In this document: positions 17,952 through 27,618 of the stretch, piece by piece | Position numbering within the stretch: the stretch's first letter is position 1 | How the letters are laid out: each line of letters begins with the position of its first letter | Source: Colivivens sp963626085 | GTDB lineage: Bacteria; Bacteroidota; Bacteroidia; Bacteroidales; Bacteroidaceae | Reading direction: 5' to 3' | Length of the DNA stretch: 64,000 nt | Assembly: GCA_963626085.1 (NCBI GenBank) | Contig: CAVFVJ010000003.1 | Coordinates: 1-64,000 of the forward strand | The notes under the pieces: model-generated | Databases searched by the model: none | The model's input: only the letters and a program-made list of their open reading frames with translations | What the model was told of the DNA's origin: nothing | Translations under genes and position numbers: made by a program

Positions 17952-19504
17952 TGGGCAACGGGACATTACTTTGGGTTGATGATGAGATAGAGCTGTTGAA
18001 AGCTTATATCATCTTTCTTGAGAAGAAGGGCTATGAGGTTGTTACAGCCACTAATGGGCGTGACGCGGTTGACTTGTGTGCCGAACGTCCGTTCGATCTT
18101 ATATTCCTCGATGAGAACATGCCGGGACTGAGCGGACTGGAGACTCTGACCATGATAAAGGAGATGAACAACACCATACCAGTGGTCATGGTCACCAAGA
18201 GTGAAGAGGAGAACATAATGAACCAAGCCATTGGCTCGAAGATTGATGACTACCTCATCAAACCAGTTAACCCGAACCAGATTTATCTGACTATAAAGAA
18301 ACACTTGCAGAAGAAAGACCTGCAGACGGAAGTGACAGACACTGGTTACAGGCAGAACTTCGGTAAGATAGGCATGCAGATTAACGACTCGTGCAGTCTG
18401 GACGAATGGAAGGACGTGTACCGTAAACTGGTGTACTGGGAACTGGAGTTGAGTACCACTGACAGTGACATGACGGATGTCCTCAAGATGCAGAAGACGG
18501 AGGCCAATCATGCATTCTCCAAATTCATCAGACGTAATTATGTGGACTGGGTGACGGACCACGACAACCGTCCGCTGATGAGCCCAGACATCTTCAGAAA
18601 GAAACTCTTTCCTATGCTCGACCGGAAGGAGCAAGTATACCTTATCGTGTTCGACAACTTCCGGTATGATCAGTGGAGGGTCATCAGTAGGGAACTGGCG
18701 GACGACTTCACCTGTGATGAGGAACTCTGCCTGAGTATCCTCCCTACTGCTACCCAGTATGCTCGCAATGCGATATTTGCGGGGCTGATGCCTGAACAAA
18801 TTTCAAAAATGTTCCCAGACCTATGGGTCGATGAGGACGAGGACGAGGGCAAGAACCTCAATGAAGCTCCTCTGATTGAGACGCAACTTGAGAGACATCG
18901 CAGGCATGAGCGTTTCTCTTATTCCAAACTCAACAACTCCGCTGACTGCGAAAAACTTATATCACAGTTACATGCCCTGTCAGCGAATGACCTCAATGTC
19001 ATCGTCGTTAACTTCATAGACATGCTCTCGCATGCGCGTACAGAATCAAAGATGGTGAGGGAACTGGCGTCCGACGAAGTAGCTTACCGTAGTATCACTG
19101 CCTCTTGGTTCAGACATTCTCCCATACGGGAACTGTTCAGAATCCTGTCACAGAGTGACGCAAGGGTGGTAGTCACCACTGACCATGGGTCGATACGGGT
19201 GAACAACCCAGTAAAGGTGGTGGGCGATAAAAATACCAACACCAACCTGCGCTATAAGCTTGGTAAGAATCTGAGCTATAATCCGAAGACTGTGTTCGAA
19301 CTGAAAGAACCACATAAGGCATTGCTGCCGTCACCCAACATAAGCACTGCCTATATATTCGCCCAAAACGAAGACTTCTTCGCTTATCCTAACAACTACA
19401 ACTATTACGTGAACTATTACAAGAATACATTCCAACATGGGGGTATCAGTATGGAGGAGATGCTTGTTCCGCTGGTGACCCTTGATGGAAAGAAAAGACA
19501 TTAA
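17951..19504 (+). CDS. porX: PorX, response regulator with PglZ domain
   Basis: 517 residues. Residues 1-125 are a receiver domain, with acidic pocket VDDE near 9-12, phospho-acceptor Asp54 in IFLDENMPG, a Thr/Ser in VTKSEEE and Lys in LIKPVNP. A helical linker follows, and then a PglZ-type alkaline-phosphatase-fold domain (FDNFRYDQW near 235; TTDHGSIRV near 410). This is the PorX architecture: with sensor PorY it controls type IX secretion, and its PglZ part has been described as a phosphodiesterase. PorY is not in this window, as is usual. Coupled to sprE upstream and followed four bases later by tsaE. Confidence 0.93.
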   Translation: MGNGTLLWVDDEIELLKAYIIFLEKKGYEVVTATNGRDAVDLCAERPFDLIFLDENMPGLSGLETLTMIKEMNNTIPVVMVTKSEEENIMNQAIGSKIDDYLIKPVNPNQIYLTIKKHLQKKDLQTEVTDTGYRQNFGKIGMQINDSCSLDEWKDVYRKLVYWELELSTTDSDMTDVLKMQKTEANHAFSKFIRRNYVDWVTDHDNRPLMSPDIFRKKLFPMLDRKEQVYLIVFDNFRYDQWRVISRELADDFTCDEELCLSILPTATQYARNAIFAGLMPEQISKMFPDLWVDEDEDEGKNLNEAPLIETQLERHRRHERFSYSKLNNSADCEKLISQLHALSANDLNVIVVNFIDMLSHARTESKMVRELASDEVAYRSITASWFRHSPIRELFRILSQSDARVVVTTDHGSIRVNNPVKVVGDKNTNTNLRYKLGKNLSYNPKTVFELKEPHKALLPSPNISTAYIFAQNEDFFAYPNNYNYYVNYYKNTFQHGGISMEEMLVPLVTLDGKKRH

Positions 19505-19508
19505 GACT

Positions 19509-19919
19509 ATGGAGATAAAGATAGATTCAATCGAACGGATACACGATGCAGCCCAACTGTTTATTGAGAAGATGGGAGACAATAGGATATTTGCGTTCTA
19601 CGGCAAGATGGGTGTCGGCAAGACCACGTTCATCAAAGCAGTATGTGAGGAACTGGGTGTGACCGACGTAATCAACTCGCCAACATTTGCTATCGTGAAT
19701 GAATATATGGACGGTAGTGGGAGACCTATTTACCACTTTGACTTCTACAGGATAAAGAAACCAGCAGAGGTCCTGGACATCGGCTTTGAGGACTATGTAG
19801 GTAGTGATGCCCTGTGTTTCATGGAATGGCCTGAACTGATTGGAGATTATCTGCCGGATGAGACTGTCAAGGTGTATATCGAGGAGGAGGACGACGGAAG
19901 CAGAACCGTGCATTATTAA
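19509..19919 (+). CDS. tsaE: tRNA threonylcarbamoyladenosine ATPase TsaE
   Basis: 136 residues from the ATG at 19509, just after the porX stop; the slightly earlier start would lie inside porX. Walker A is GKMGVGKTT (about residue 32), followed by SPTFAIVNEY and HFDFYRI, and the family signature EWPE. TsaE is the ATPase partner of TsaB/TsaD in making t6A37 in tRNAs reading ANN codons. Its presence behind porX is a conserved Bacteroidota neighbourhood, without an obvious functional link. Confidence 0.95.
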   Translation: MEIKIDSIERIHDAAQLFIEKMGDNRIFAFYGKMGVGKTTFIKAVCEELGVTDVINSPTFAIVNEYMDGSGRPIYHFDFYRIKKPAEVLDIGFEDYVGSDALCFMEWPELIGDYLPDETVKVYIEEEDDGSRTVHY

Positions 19920-19943
19920 TGGTTACAGACAGAAAGGAACACA

Positions 19944-22900
19944 ATGGAGGATTTCGTACATCTGCACGTACACACACAGTATTCGATTCTTGACGGACAG
20001 GCAAGCATTCCGAGACTTGTCGACAAGGCTGTTGCCAATGGCATGAAAGGTCTTGCCATGACAGATCATGGCAATATGTTCGGCATCAAGGAGTTCTTTA
20101 ATTATGTGAACAAAGTGAAGGGGAAGAATCCGGAACTCGACTTCACACCCATATTCGGCTGCGAGGTGTATTGTGCGCGCAGGGGTAAGGAACGCAAGGA
20201 TGAGAGGGTTGACTACAGTGGTTGGCATCTCATATTGCTGGCGAAGAACATTAAGGGGTATCATAACCTTATAAAGATAGTCAGTAGGGCATGGACAGAT
20301 GGGTTTTATGGTCGTCCGCGTACAGACCATGCGGACATTGAGAAGTATCATGAGGGCCTCATCTGCTGCTCTGCATGTATCGGTGGTGAAGTCCCGAAAT
20401 ATATCATCGCGGGTCAGATGGATAAGGCGGAGGAGTCAGTACTTTGGTTTAAGAACCTCTTCGGTGACGATTATTACCTGGAGATACAACGCCATGAAGT
20501 CAAGAACCCCCACCAGAGAGCTAACAGGGAAACCTATGAGATTCAAAAGGTAGCGAACAAAGGTATCATAGAACTGGCGCGTAAGCATAATGTGAAGCTC
20601 GTATGTACCAATGACGTGCATTTCGTGGATGAAGACAATGCTGAGGCGCACGACCGTCTGCTCTGTCTCAGTACAGGCAAGGACTTGGATGATCCCAAGA
20701 GGATGCTCTATTCCAAGCAAGAGTGGATGAAGACCAAGGAGGAGATGAACGAGGTGTTCGCTGATATCCCTGAGGCTTTGGCAAATACCATGGAGGTGCT
20801 CGGAAAGGTGGAGACGTACAGTATCGATCATAGTCCTATCATGCCTAACTTCGATATACCCAAGGAGTTCGGTACGGAGGAGGAATACCGGCAACGGATC
20901 TCCGAGAAAGAGTTGTTTGACGAGTTCACCCAAGATGAGAACGGCAATGTGGTGCTCAGTGAGGAGGATGCGAACAAGAAAATTGAAAAGTTGGGAGGTT
21001 ATGACAAGCTCTACAGGATAAAGTTTGAAGCGGACTATCTTGCCAAACTGACATTCGAGGGCGCAAAAAAATACTATGGTGACCCGATTCCCGACAATGT
21101 GGTGCAACAGATAAAATTCGAACTGCATGTGATGAAGACCATGGGATTCCCTGGTTACTTCCTTATCGTACAGGACTATATCCGTGCCGCACGCGAACAA
21201 TTGGGTGTCTGGGTAGGTCCGGGACGTGGGTCAGCAGCAGGTTCGGTCGTGGCATACTGTCTTGAGATTACGAAGATTGACCCTATAAAATACGACCTGC
21301 TGTTTGAACGCTTCCTGAATCCGGACCGTATATCTTTGCCTGATATCGATGTCGATTTCGATGATGATGGACGTGGAAAAGTGTTGCAATGGGTGACGGA
21401 GAAATATGGAGCCGAAAAGGTTGCGCATATCATCACGTACGGAACTATGGCAACCAAACTGGCAATCAAGGATGTGGCGCGCGTGCAGAAAGTTCCGTTG
21501 AATGAAGTCAATGCAATATGTAAGGCCATACCCGATAAACTGCCTAATGGTCAGAAGATGAATATCCCGAATGTCATCGAGAGTGTCAAGGAAGTGAAGG
21601 ATGCAGCTACCTCGCCTGACGAGAATCTCCGGAATACTATCAAGTATGCTCAGATGCTTGAGAACAACGTGCGCAATACCGGAGTCCATGCCTGTGGTAC
21701 AATCATATGTAGGGATGACATCACAGACTGGGTGCCTGTCAGTACCGCAGAGGACAAAGATACGCATGAGAAGGTGAACTGTACACAGTATGACGGTCAT
21801 GTGATAGAAGAGACCGGACTGATAAAGATGGACTTTCTCGGGTTGAAGACCCTCTCGCAACTGAAGGAGGCGGTGGCAAATGTAAGGGACAGTCTAGGCA
21901 TTGAGGTTGATGTGGACTATCTGGACATCGCTGACCCTGCCACTTATCAGTTGTATTGTGATGGCAGGACCATCGGCACGTTCCAGTTTGAGTCTGGAGG
22001 TATGCAGAATTATCTGAGACAGTTGCAGCCCAGTGTGTTCGAGGATCTTATAGCGATGAATGCGCTGTATCGTCCAGGACCGATGGACTATATCCCTGAT
22101 TTCATCGACAGGAAACGGGGCCGCAAGCCGATAGAGTATGATATCCCGTGTATGGAGAAATACCTAAAGGATACTTATGGAATCACCGTTTATCAGGAGC
22201 AGGTGATGCTTCTGTCCCGTCAGTTAGCGGACTTCACCCGAGGTGAATCGGACGCTCTCCGTAAGGCGATGGGTAAGAAGAAGAAGGATATCGTAGATAA
22301 GATGAAGCCGAAGTTTATTTCCGGTGGAATCGCTAAGGGACATGATCCCAAGATACTTGACAAGATATGGAACGACTGGGAGAAATTTGCGTCATACGCA
22401 TTCAACAAGAGTCATGCCACTTGCTACTCGTGGGTGGCTTATCAGACTGCTTATATGAAGGCCAACTACCCAGCTCAATGGATGGCTGCCGTGATGAGCC
22501 GAAGTCTTGCCGATATCTACGAGATCAGTAAACTCATGGATGAATGTCGCTCGATGGGCATTGTTACCCTGGGACCTGACATAAATGAAAGCCGTGTGAA
22601 GTTCTCTGTCAACGAACGGGGAGCTATCCGTTTCGGACTGGCTGCAATCAAGGGCGTGGGCGAAAGTGCCGTATCTGCGATTATCAACGAGCGCGAGAAG
22701 AACGGTGCGTATAAGGATATCTTTGACCTGGTGGAACGGGTGAACCTCACGTCGTGCAACCGCAAGAACCTTGAATGTCTTGCGTGGGCTGGTGCGCTCG
22801 ACTCGTTCGGACTATCGAGGGAGACATATTTCGCACAGAATGCCAACGGAACGGTGTTTCTAGATACACTGATGCGATATGGCAATATGTACCAAAGTGA

Positions 22901-23636
22901 CAAGTCCGAAGCGCAGGGAGGTCTGTTCGGACCGGTCGAGATTGCCACGGTACATCCGGCATTGCCTACGGATGTAACGGAACTGAGTAATGTGGAGCGC
23001 CTGAATAAGGAACGGGAACTGGTGGGCATTTACCTGTCTGCCCATCCGCTGGACGAGTATGCGTTTATTATAGATAAGGTGTGCAACACGCAACTGGGCG
23101 AATTGAGCGACTTAGCTGCGCTGAGAAATCGTTCGGAAATCACGTTTGCTGGGACTATAACCGAGGTGACTGTGGGGACAACAAAGGACGGTTCTCCCTG
23201 TGGTTTTGTTAAGATGGAAGGGTTCAAGGACTCGTGTCAGATACGGCTCTTTGGGTCGAAGTGGGTGAATGTGCGCCACTGTTTCAATGTGGGTGAGGCT
23301 GTATTCGTGCGTGCAAAGGCTGTGCCACGGTTTAGATGGAACGACAAACTGCTGGAACTGGCGATAGAGTCTGTGGACTTGCTGTCTGAGGCAAAGTACA
23401 CGTTATTGGAAAAAGTCACGTTTTCTGTAAATCTGAATGACTTGATGATGGAACTGGTGGATGAATTCACGGGTATTTTCAACAAGTGTAAGGGGTACAC
23501 TAGTGTCTCTTTAGTGATACATGATGATGAGAACCCTCCAATCGAGTTACAAAGTGACTTGAAAATCACAGGGAATCGTGAGATTGTGAATTTCCTCGAC
23601 AAATATAAGGATGAGATCCGGGTGAGTGTGAATTGA
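19944..23636 (+). CDS. dnaE: DNA polymerase III alpha subunit
   Basis: 1230 residues. The replicative polymerase: an N-terminal PHP domain (FVHLHVHTQYSILDG; MTDHGNMFG), the PolIII core with catalytic acidic motif PDIDVDFDDDGRG near residue 465, GPGRGSAAGS, then helix-hairpin-helix (AAIKGVGESAVSAI) and a C-terminal OB fold (ITFAGTITEVT). The stop and start spacing to tsaE (24 bp) suggests read-through from the sprE operon, though an internal promoter is possible. Confidence 0.97.
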   Translation: MEDFVHLHVHTQYSILDGQASIPRLVDKAVANGMKGLAMTDHGNMFGIKEFFNYVNKVKGKNPELDFTPIFGCEVYCARRGKERKDERVDYSGWHLILLAKNIKGYHNLIKIVSRAWTDGFYGRPRTDHADIEKYHEGLICCSACIGGEVPKYIIAGQMDKAEESVLWFKNLFGDDYYLEIQRHEVKNPHQRANRETYEIQKVANKGIIELARKHNVKLVCTNDVHFVDEDNAEAHDRLLCLSTGKDLDDPKRMLYSKQEWMKTKEEMNEVFADIPEALANTMEVLGKVETYSIDHSPIMPNFDIPKEFGTEEEYRQRISEKELFDEFTQDENGNVVLSEEDANKKIEKLGGYDKLYRIKFEADYLAKLTFEGAKKYYGDPIPDNVVQQIKFELHVMKTMGFPGYFLIVQDYIRAAREQLGVWVGPGRGSAAGSVVAYCLEITKIDPIKYDLLFERFLNPDRISLPDIDVDFDDDGRGKVLQWVTEKYGAEKVAHIITYGTMATKLAIKDVARVQKVPLNEVNAICKAIPDKLPNGQKMNIPNVIESVKEVKDAATSPDENLRNTIKYAQMLENNVRNTGVHACGTIICRDDITDWVPVSTAEDKDTHEKVNCTQYDGHVIEETGLIKMDFLGLKTLSQLKEAVANVRDSLGIEVDVDYLDIADPATYQLYCDGRTIGTFQFESGGMQNYLRQLQPSVFEDLIAMNALYRPGPMDYIPDFIDRKRGRKPIEYDIPCMEKYLKDTYGITVYQEQVMLLSRQLADFTRGESDALRKAMGKKKKDIVDKMKPKFISGGIAKGHDPKILDKIWNDWEKFASYAFNKSHATCYSWVAYQTAYMKANYPAQWMAAVMSRSLADIYEISKLMDECRSMGIVTLGPDINESRVKFSVNERGAIRFGLAAIKGVGESAVSAIINEREKNGAYKDIFDLVERVNLTSCNRKNLECLAWAGALDSFGLSRETYFAQNANGTVFLDTLMRYGNMYQSDKSEAQGGLFGPVEIATVHPALPTDVTELSNVERLNKERELVGIYLSAHPLDEYAFIIDKVCNTQLGELSDLAALRNRSEITFAGTITEVTVGTTKDGSPCGFVKMEGFKDSCQIRLFGSKWVNVRHCFNVGEAVFVRAKAVPRFRWNDKLLELAIESVDLLSEAKYTLLEKVTFSVNLNDLMMELVDEFTGIFNKCKGYTSVSLVIHDDENPPIELQSDLKITGNREIVNFLDKYKDEIRVSVN

Positions 23637-23652
23637 ATGGGAGGAGAAGAAC

Positions 23653-24072
23653 TTATCCTCTTCTTTCTCCTATTATAAGGAACACCTCGTCCTTGATGGC
23701 GTCAGGCAGTTCTATGGCGCGCAGTTGTAGGCTTCTGACCCATCCGGCGACCTCATCCTCCTTCATCGTGTAGAGGATATCACGAAATTCGTTTACTGCT
23801 TCGTCGGAGTATGCGTCGGATGTGGTGCCACGATATCTGTCCAGCTCCTCGTCGTCATAATACTCTATCTCCTTGCTTATGGCGGCAAGCAGACTTTCTT
23901 TCTCGCATACCTCATGTTGTCCGCAACACTCAATGTCGGACACTTGCTTGATAGTGGGCAATTCCGTTATCTCTCCCCTTTCCAGTTTCTTCTGCAATGA
24001 CCTGTTGCGGAAAAAGCTTATGATGAATGCGACGAGTCCAAGCAGAAGAAGCCCTATAATCAGATGTAACAT
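23653..24072 (-). CDS. Small membrane-anchored protein, conserved in Bacteroidota
   Basis: 139 residues from the ATG at 24072. Residues 1-22 form one transmembrane helix (MLHLIIGLLLLGLVAFIISFF), followed by a basic stop-transfer (RNRSLQKKLERGE), a CCGQHEVCEKESLL motif and a C-terminal helical segment ending VFLIIGERR. Relatives are often labelled phospholipase in databases, but I see no catalytic motif, so that name should not be trusted. The start overlaps the aroA end by 13 bp, so it is probably co-translated. The Cys/His motif could bind metal. Confidence 0.7.
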   Translation of the reverse strand: MLHLIIGLLLLGLVAFIISFFRNRSLQKKLERGEITELPTIKQVSDIECCGQHEVCEKESLLAAISKEIEYYDDEELDRYRGTTSDAYSDEAVNEFRDILYTMKEDEVAGWVRSLQLRAIELPDAIKDEVFLIIGERRG

Positions 24073-25274
24073 AATACAAACCCTACTTTTTCGAGGTCTT
24101 GCCAATAGGAAGGATACGACTTGTTGACCACTTCAGGGTCTTCTATTATTATCTCGTTCAGTTTCAAAGCACAAGGTGCGAATGCCATTGCCATCCGGTG
24201 GTCTTTGTATGTGGCGATTGAGGGTGTTCCGACTACTGGTGTGCATGAACCGTCCCATGTCATGGAGTCATCGTCTGCTTTGATGGCATAACCTAGTTTC
24301 GACAGTTCGTGCTGTAATGCCGTAATACGGTCGGTCTCTTTTATTCGCAGTGTCCTCAGACCAGTGAAGTGGAATGGTATGTTCTCCATACAACAGTTGA
24401 CCACTATTGTCTGTACCAAATCGGGACAGTCTTGGAAATCGTAGTCAAACAGGCTACCCTTGCTGCGCAACACTTCCATTTTCTTGTAGATGCTGTCGCA
24501 GACCTTGTCTCCCTGTAGACTTTGCATTGACAGGCCAGTGAGATGGATGACTGAGGATGCCCTTGCGATGGATCCGATCTCATACCAATAGGATGAGGCT
24601 GTCCAGTCGGACTCTATTTGAATGTCTGAGTCTGTACTTGCTGGACAATATCCGTGTGCCACTACGACGGTGTTGTCACTAGTCCACTCTACAGTTGCTC
24701 CGAACTGTTTCATCAGACCAGTCGTTATGTTTATGTACGGACGTGACACCACTTCTCCCTTCAGCTTGAGAGTCAGTCCGTCTGTTAGTGTGGGCGCAAT
24801 CATCAACAGGGCGGAGATGAACTGTGAACTGACACTGCCGTCCAGTTCGATTGTACCGCCTCGCATGGATGTGTTTCCAGTAATCCTCAACGGAGGGAAT
24901 CCTTCCCGATCCACGTATTCAATCTCTGCTCCCAATGCTCTCAATGCCTCAACCAATATACTGATAGGTCGTTCTCTCAGTCGTTGCGTGCCCGTGATGA
25001 CCCTCGTTCCAGCTGTAACAGACAGGTATGCGGTTGCAAAGCGCATGGCTGTACCTGCCGCACCCACATCGGCTACGGGTTCATGAGATTGAAGTAACTG
25101 TGCGAGAACACGTATGTCGTCACATAAGGTGGACACCGGTCTTCTTAGTACCTTGTCTGGAGCGATTCCGTTGAGTGCGGACATGACGAGTATACGGTTA
25201 GCAATACTCTTTGATGGAGGCAGGTCTACCGTACACGTCCGTATTGATTTTGGTGCTGTTACTTTCAATCTCAT
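24060..25274 (-). CDS. aroA: 3-phosphoshikimate 1-carboxyvinyltransferase (EPSP synthase)
   Basis: 404 residues, near the usual 400-430. It joins phosphoenolpyruvate to shikimate-3-phosphate in the aromatic amino acid pathway. Visible motifs are LPPSKSIANR near residue 20, AGTAMRFATAY near 95 and LRIKETDRI near 320, the conserved shikimate/PEP-binding segments. It follows purA with a 25-bp gap in a tight minus-strand chain. Confidence 0.95.
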   Translation of the reverse strand: MRLKVTAPKSIRTCTVDLPPSKSIANRILVMSALNGIAPDKVLRRPVSTLCDDIRVLAQLLQSHEPVADVGAAGTAMRFATAYLSVTAGTRVITGTQRLRERPISILVEALRALGAEIEYVDREGFPPLRITGNTSMRGGTIELDGSVSSQFISALLMIAPTLTDGLTLKLKGEVVSRPYINITTGLMKQFGATVEWTSDNTVVVAHGYCPASTDSDIQIESDWTASSYWYEIGSIARASSVIHLTGLSMQSLQGDKVCDSIYKKMEVLRSKGSLFDYDFQDCPDLVQTIVVNCCMENIPFHFTGLRTLRIKETDRITALQHELSKLGYAIKADDDSMTWDGSCTPVVGTPSIATYKDHRMAMAFAPCALKLNEIIIEDPEVVNKSYPSYWQDLEKVGFVLCYI

Positions 25275-25299
25275 AAACCCATGTGGATAATCTGTGTTC

Positions 25300-26562
25300 T
25301 TATCGTATGATGGTCTGTTCGCGGTCTGGTCCGACAGATATGATGGCTATCGGTGTCTCCAGTTGTTTCTCCAGGAAGTTTACATAGTCTTTGAACGCCT
25401 GTGGCAACTCTGCCTCTGTCGTGCATTTAGACAGGTTCTGTTTCCATCCCTGCATCTCCACATAGATAGGCTGGATGCCTTCATTGATGTCGTATGGGAA
25501 ATAATCGACGAACTGTCCGTTCTGGCTATATGCCACACAAGCCTTGATGGTGTCAAAGCTGTCGAGCACATCGCTTTTCATCATGATGAGCTTGGTTACA
25601 CCGTTCACCATGATTGAATATTTGAGTGCTACGAGGTCAATCCATCCGCAACGGCGCTCACGTCCTGTGACTGCTCCGTACTCGTGTCCGATGGAACGGA
25701 TCTTGTCGCCTGTCTCGTCAAACAGTTCGGTAGGGAACGGTCCTGCGCCAACTCGTGTACAGTATGCCTTCATGATGCCATACACCTCACCTATCTTGTT
25801 CGGTCCCAGTCCAAGACCGGTGCATGCGCCAGCACAGATGGTATTGCTGGATGTGACGAATGGGTATGAGCCGAAGTCAACGTCAAGCATGGTGCCCTGT
25901 GCTCCTTCACACAGGATGGACTTGCCTTCTTTCAGGAGTTTGTTCACCTCGTGCTCGCTGTCTACCAGTTGGAACTGCTTCATGTACTCCACTCCTTCCA
26001 TCCAGTGCTTCTCCACCTCTGTTATGTCGAAGTCGGTGTAGTTGAGGGCTTTCAACATTTCAAGATGTCTTGCCTTATGCTCGGCATATTTATCTGCGAA
26101 ATTCTCAAGGATATCCCCTACACGGAGTCCATTGCGGCTAATCTTATCGGTGTAAGTAGGTCCGATTCCTTTACCTGTAGTTCCGACCTTGTTCTTTCCC
26201 TTGGCTGCCTCATAAGCAGCGTCGAGTAGTCTGTGCGTCGGCATGATGAGGTGGGCTTTCTTGGAGATATGCAGTCTGTTCTTCAACTCGTGTCCCGACT
26301 TCTCCAGTTCTTTTGCTTCATCCATAAAGAGGTCTGGAGCCAGCACGACTCCGTTTCCGATGATATTGACCTTATTGCCCTGGAAGATACCTGAAGGGAT
26401 TGAACGGAGTACGTATTTCTGTCCCTCGAACTCAAGGGTGTGACCTGCGTTGGGACCGCCCTGAAATCTGGCTACCACATCATATTTGGGAGTAAGGACA
26501 TCCACGACCTTACCTTTCCCCTCGTCTCCCCACTGGAGACCTAAAAGTACATCTACTTTCAT
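25300..26562 (-). CDS. purA: Adenylosuccinate synthetase
   Basis: 420 residues from the ATG at 26562 (MKVDVLLGLQWGDEGKGK). It makes adenylosuccinate from IMP, aspartate and GTP in AMP synthesis. Motifs: GLQWGDEGKGK P-loop, GGPNAGHT, GTTGKGIGPTYTDK, and GAQGTMLD. The ATG overlaps the upstream Fur-like stop by four bases (ATGA), so translation is coupled. A longer frame at the 5' end is within the Fur-like gene and was rejected. Confidence 0.97.
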   Translation of the reverse strand: MKVDVLLGLQWGDEGKGKVVDVLTPKYDVVARFQGGPNAGHTLEFEGQKYVLRSIPSGIFQGNKVNIIGNGVVLAPDLFMDEAKELEKSGHELKNRLHISKKAHLIMPTHRLLDAAYEAAKGKNKVGTTGKGIGPTYTDKISRNGLRVGDILENFADKYAEHKARHLEMLKALNYTDFDITEVEKHWMEGVEYMKQFQLVDSEHEVNKLLKEGKSILCEGAQGTMLDVDFGSYPFVTSSNTICAGACTGLGLGPNKIGEVYGIMKAYCTRVGAGPFPTELFDETGDKIRSIGHEYGAVTGRERRCGWIDLVALKYSIMVNGVTKLIMMKSDVLDSFDTIKACVAYSQNGQFVDYFPYDINEGIQPIYVEMQGWKQNLSKCTTEAELPQAFKDYVNFLEKQLETPIAIISVGPDREQTIIR

Positions 26563-27041
26563 TTTGTATTTTGTTTTAGTTTTCTTTTCTCTCTGTTTAG
26601 CTTGCTCTGACATTTGTTGCAGATGCCGTAAACCAGCACTGAACAGTTGGTCATCCTGAACTTTCTGTATTTCTTGGCTGAGAAGAATTTCTCTATGCTT
26701 GCATCCTTGAATTCAAATACCTGATCGCACACATTGCATACCAAATGATGGTGGGTGCTGGTTTGTATACATGCCTCATACTCGAATGTGCCGCCTCCTA
26801 TTGGGTGTTTGATGACAAGTCCCAGTTTGAAGAATAGTTCCAGGTTGTTGTACACTGTCGCCCTGCTGACTGGCAAGGTTGCTTCCATATAGGTCTTCAG
26901 CAGGTCGATGGTGAATGGGGTGTTGACCACATAGGCTGCCTCCAGTACCGCTATACGTTCCGGAGTGATGCGCATCTTCTTCATCTTGATGTAGTCAAGC
27001 AGAATCTGCCGTGCCTGAGTCAGTTTGTTGCTCTCACCCAT
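26559..27041 (-). CDS. Fur-family transcriptional regulator
   Basis: 160 residues from the ATG at 27041. N-terminal winged helix (MRITPERIAVLEAAY; PVSRATVYNNLELF recognition helix) and C-terminal dimerisation/metal domain with THHHLVC, CDQVFEF and a CNKC pair near the end for structural zinc. It could be Fur, PerR or Zur; the sequence alone does not settle which. It sits between an AlkD-like gene and purA with overlaps on both sides. Confidence 0.9.
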   Translation of the reverse strand: MGESNKLTQARQILLDYIKMKKMRITPERIAVLEAAYVVNTPFTIDLLKTYMEATLPVSRATVYNNLELFFKLGLVIKHPIGGGTFEYEACIQTSTHHHLVCNVCDQVFEFKDASIEKFFSAKKYRKFRMTNCSVLVYGICNKCQSKLNREKRKLKQNTK

Positions 27042-27618
27042 ATTTCTCTTCCAACTGTGCCGCAACGTTATGTGCGAGTCGTTTGAGCGCTGGGATGTCG
27101 CTGCCCATAGCGGCTTCCGCCTGGTCTCTCAGTTCGTCTACAGCCCTCTCCTGCAGTTCGTTGTTACGTAAAAGGTGGCAGATAGTGCTGAAACCGCATA
27201 TCTGCCGCATCTCGTTGTCTGATGCCATCCACTGAAAGGCTTTGTCTGCCGAATAGGGAAGGTGCTGGAACAGCAGAAGACTTACTGTCTGTGCTATCTC
27301 TGCTGTCTGGATGTCCTCAACCCAGATGTCCGCGATGTCTGGACAGAAGGTGTCAACTGGCTGAATCATGGCTGCCAGTATCTTACACTCGCGTATGGGT
27401 TCTTTCCACAGAGCCTGTGCCAGCCGGTGGTCTTTGCCGAACTCCTGCGCGATGTCCTGTAGCCGTGGCAGTTCCACACCGAAGTTGACACGGTAGTCGT
27501 CTGTCTGCCGCATCGCTGCTGAAGCCACCCCGTTCATGTTGGCGTGCAGCTCTCTCTTAATCGTTGACAAGAGGGAGTGTACTGTAGTCTCTGCTGTATC
27601 TGAGCATTTGTTCTGCAT
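27034..27618 (-). CDS. DNA alkylation repair-like HEAT protein (AlkD-like)
   Basis: 194 residues of mostly helical sequence. Family-like features are the N-terminal ANMNGVASAAMRQ, NFGVELPRL, ALWKEPIRECKILAAM and WVEDIQTAEIAQ. AlkD-type proteins are HEAT-repeat glycosylases for alkylated bases, but many relatives are uncharacterised. Its start is uncertain: the first Met overlaps the DPP III gene by 62 bp, and an alternative Met (near 27537) would remove about 27 residues including helix one. The C-terminus overlaps the Fur-like start. Confidence 0.75.
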   Translation of the reverse strand: MQNKCSDTAETTVHSLLSTIKRELHANMNGVASAAMRQTDDYRVNFGVELPRLQDIAQEFGKDHRLAQALWKEPIRECKILAAMIQPVDTFCPDIADIWVEDIQTAEIAQTVSLLLFQHLPYSADKAFQWMASDNEMRQICGFSTICHLLRNNELQERAVDELRDQAEAAMGSDIPALKRLAHNVAAQLEEKYG

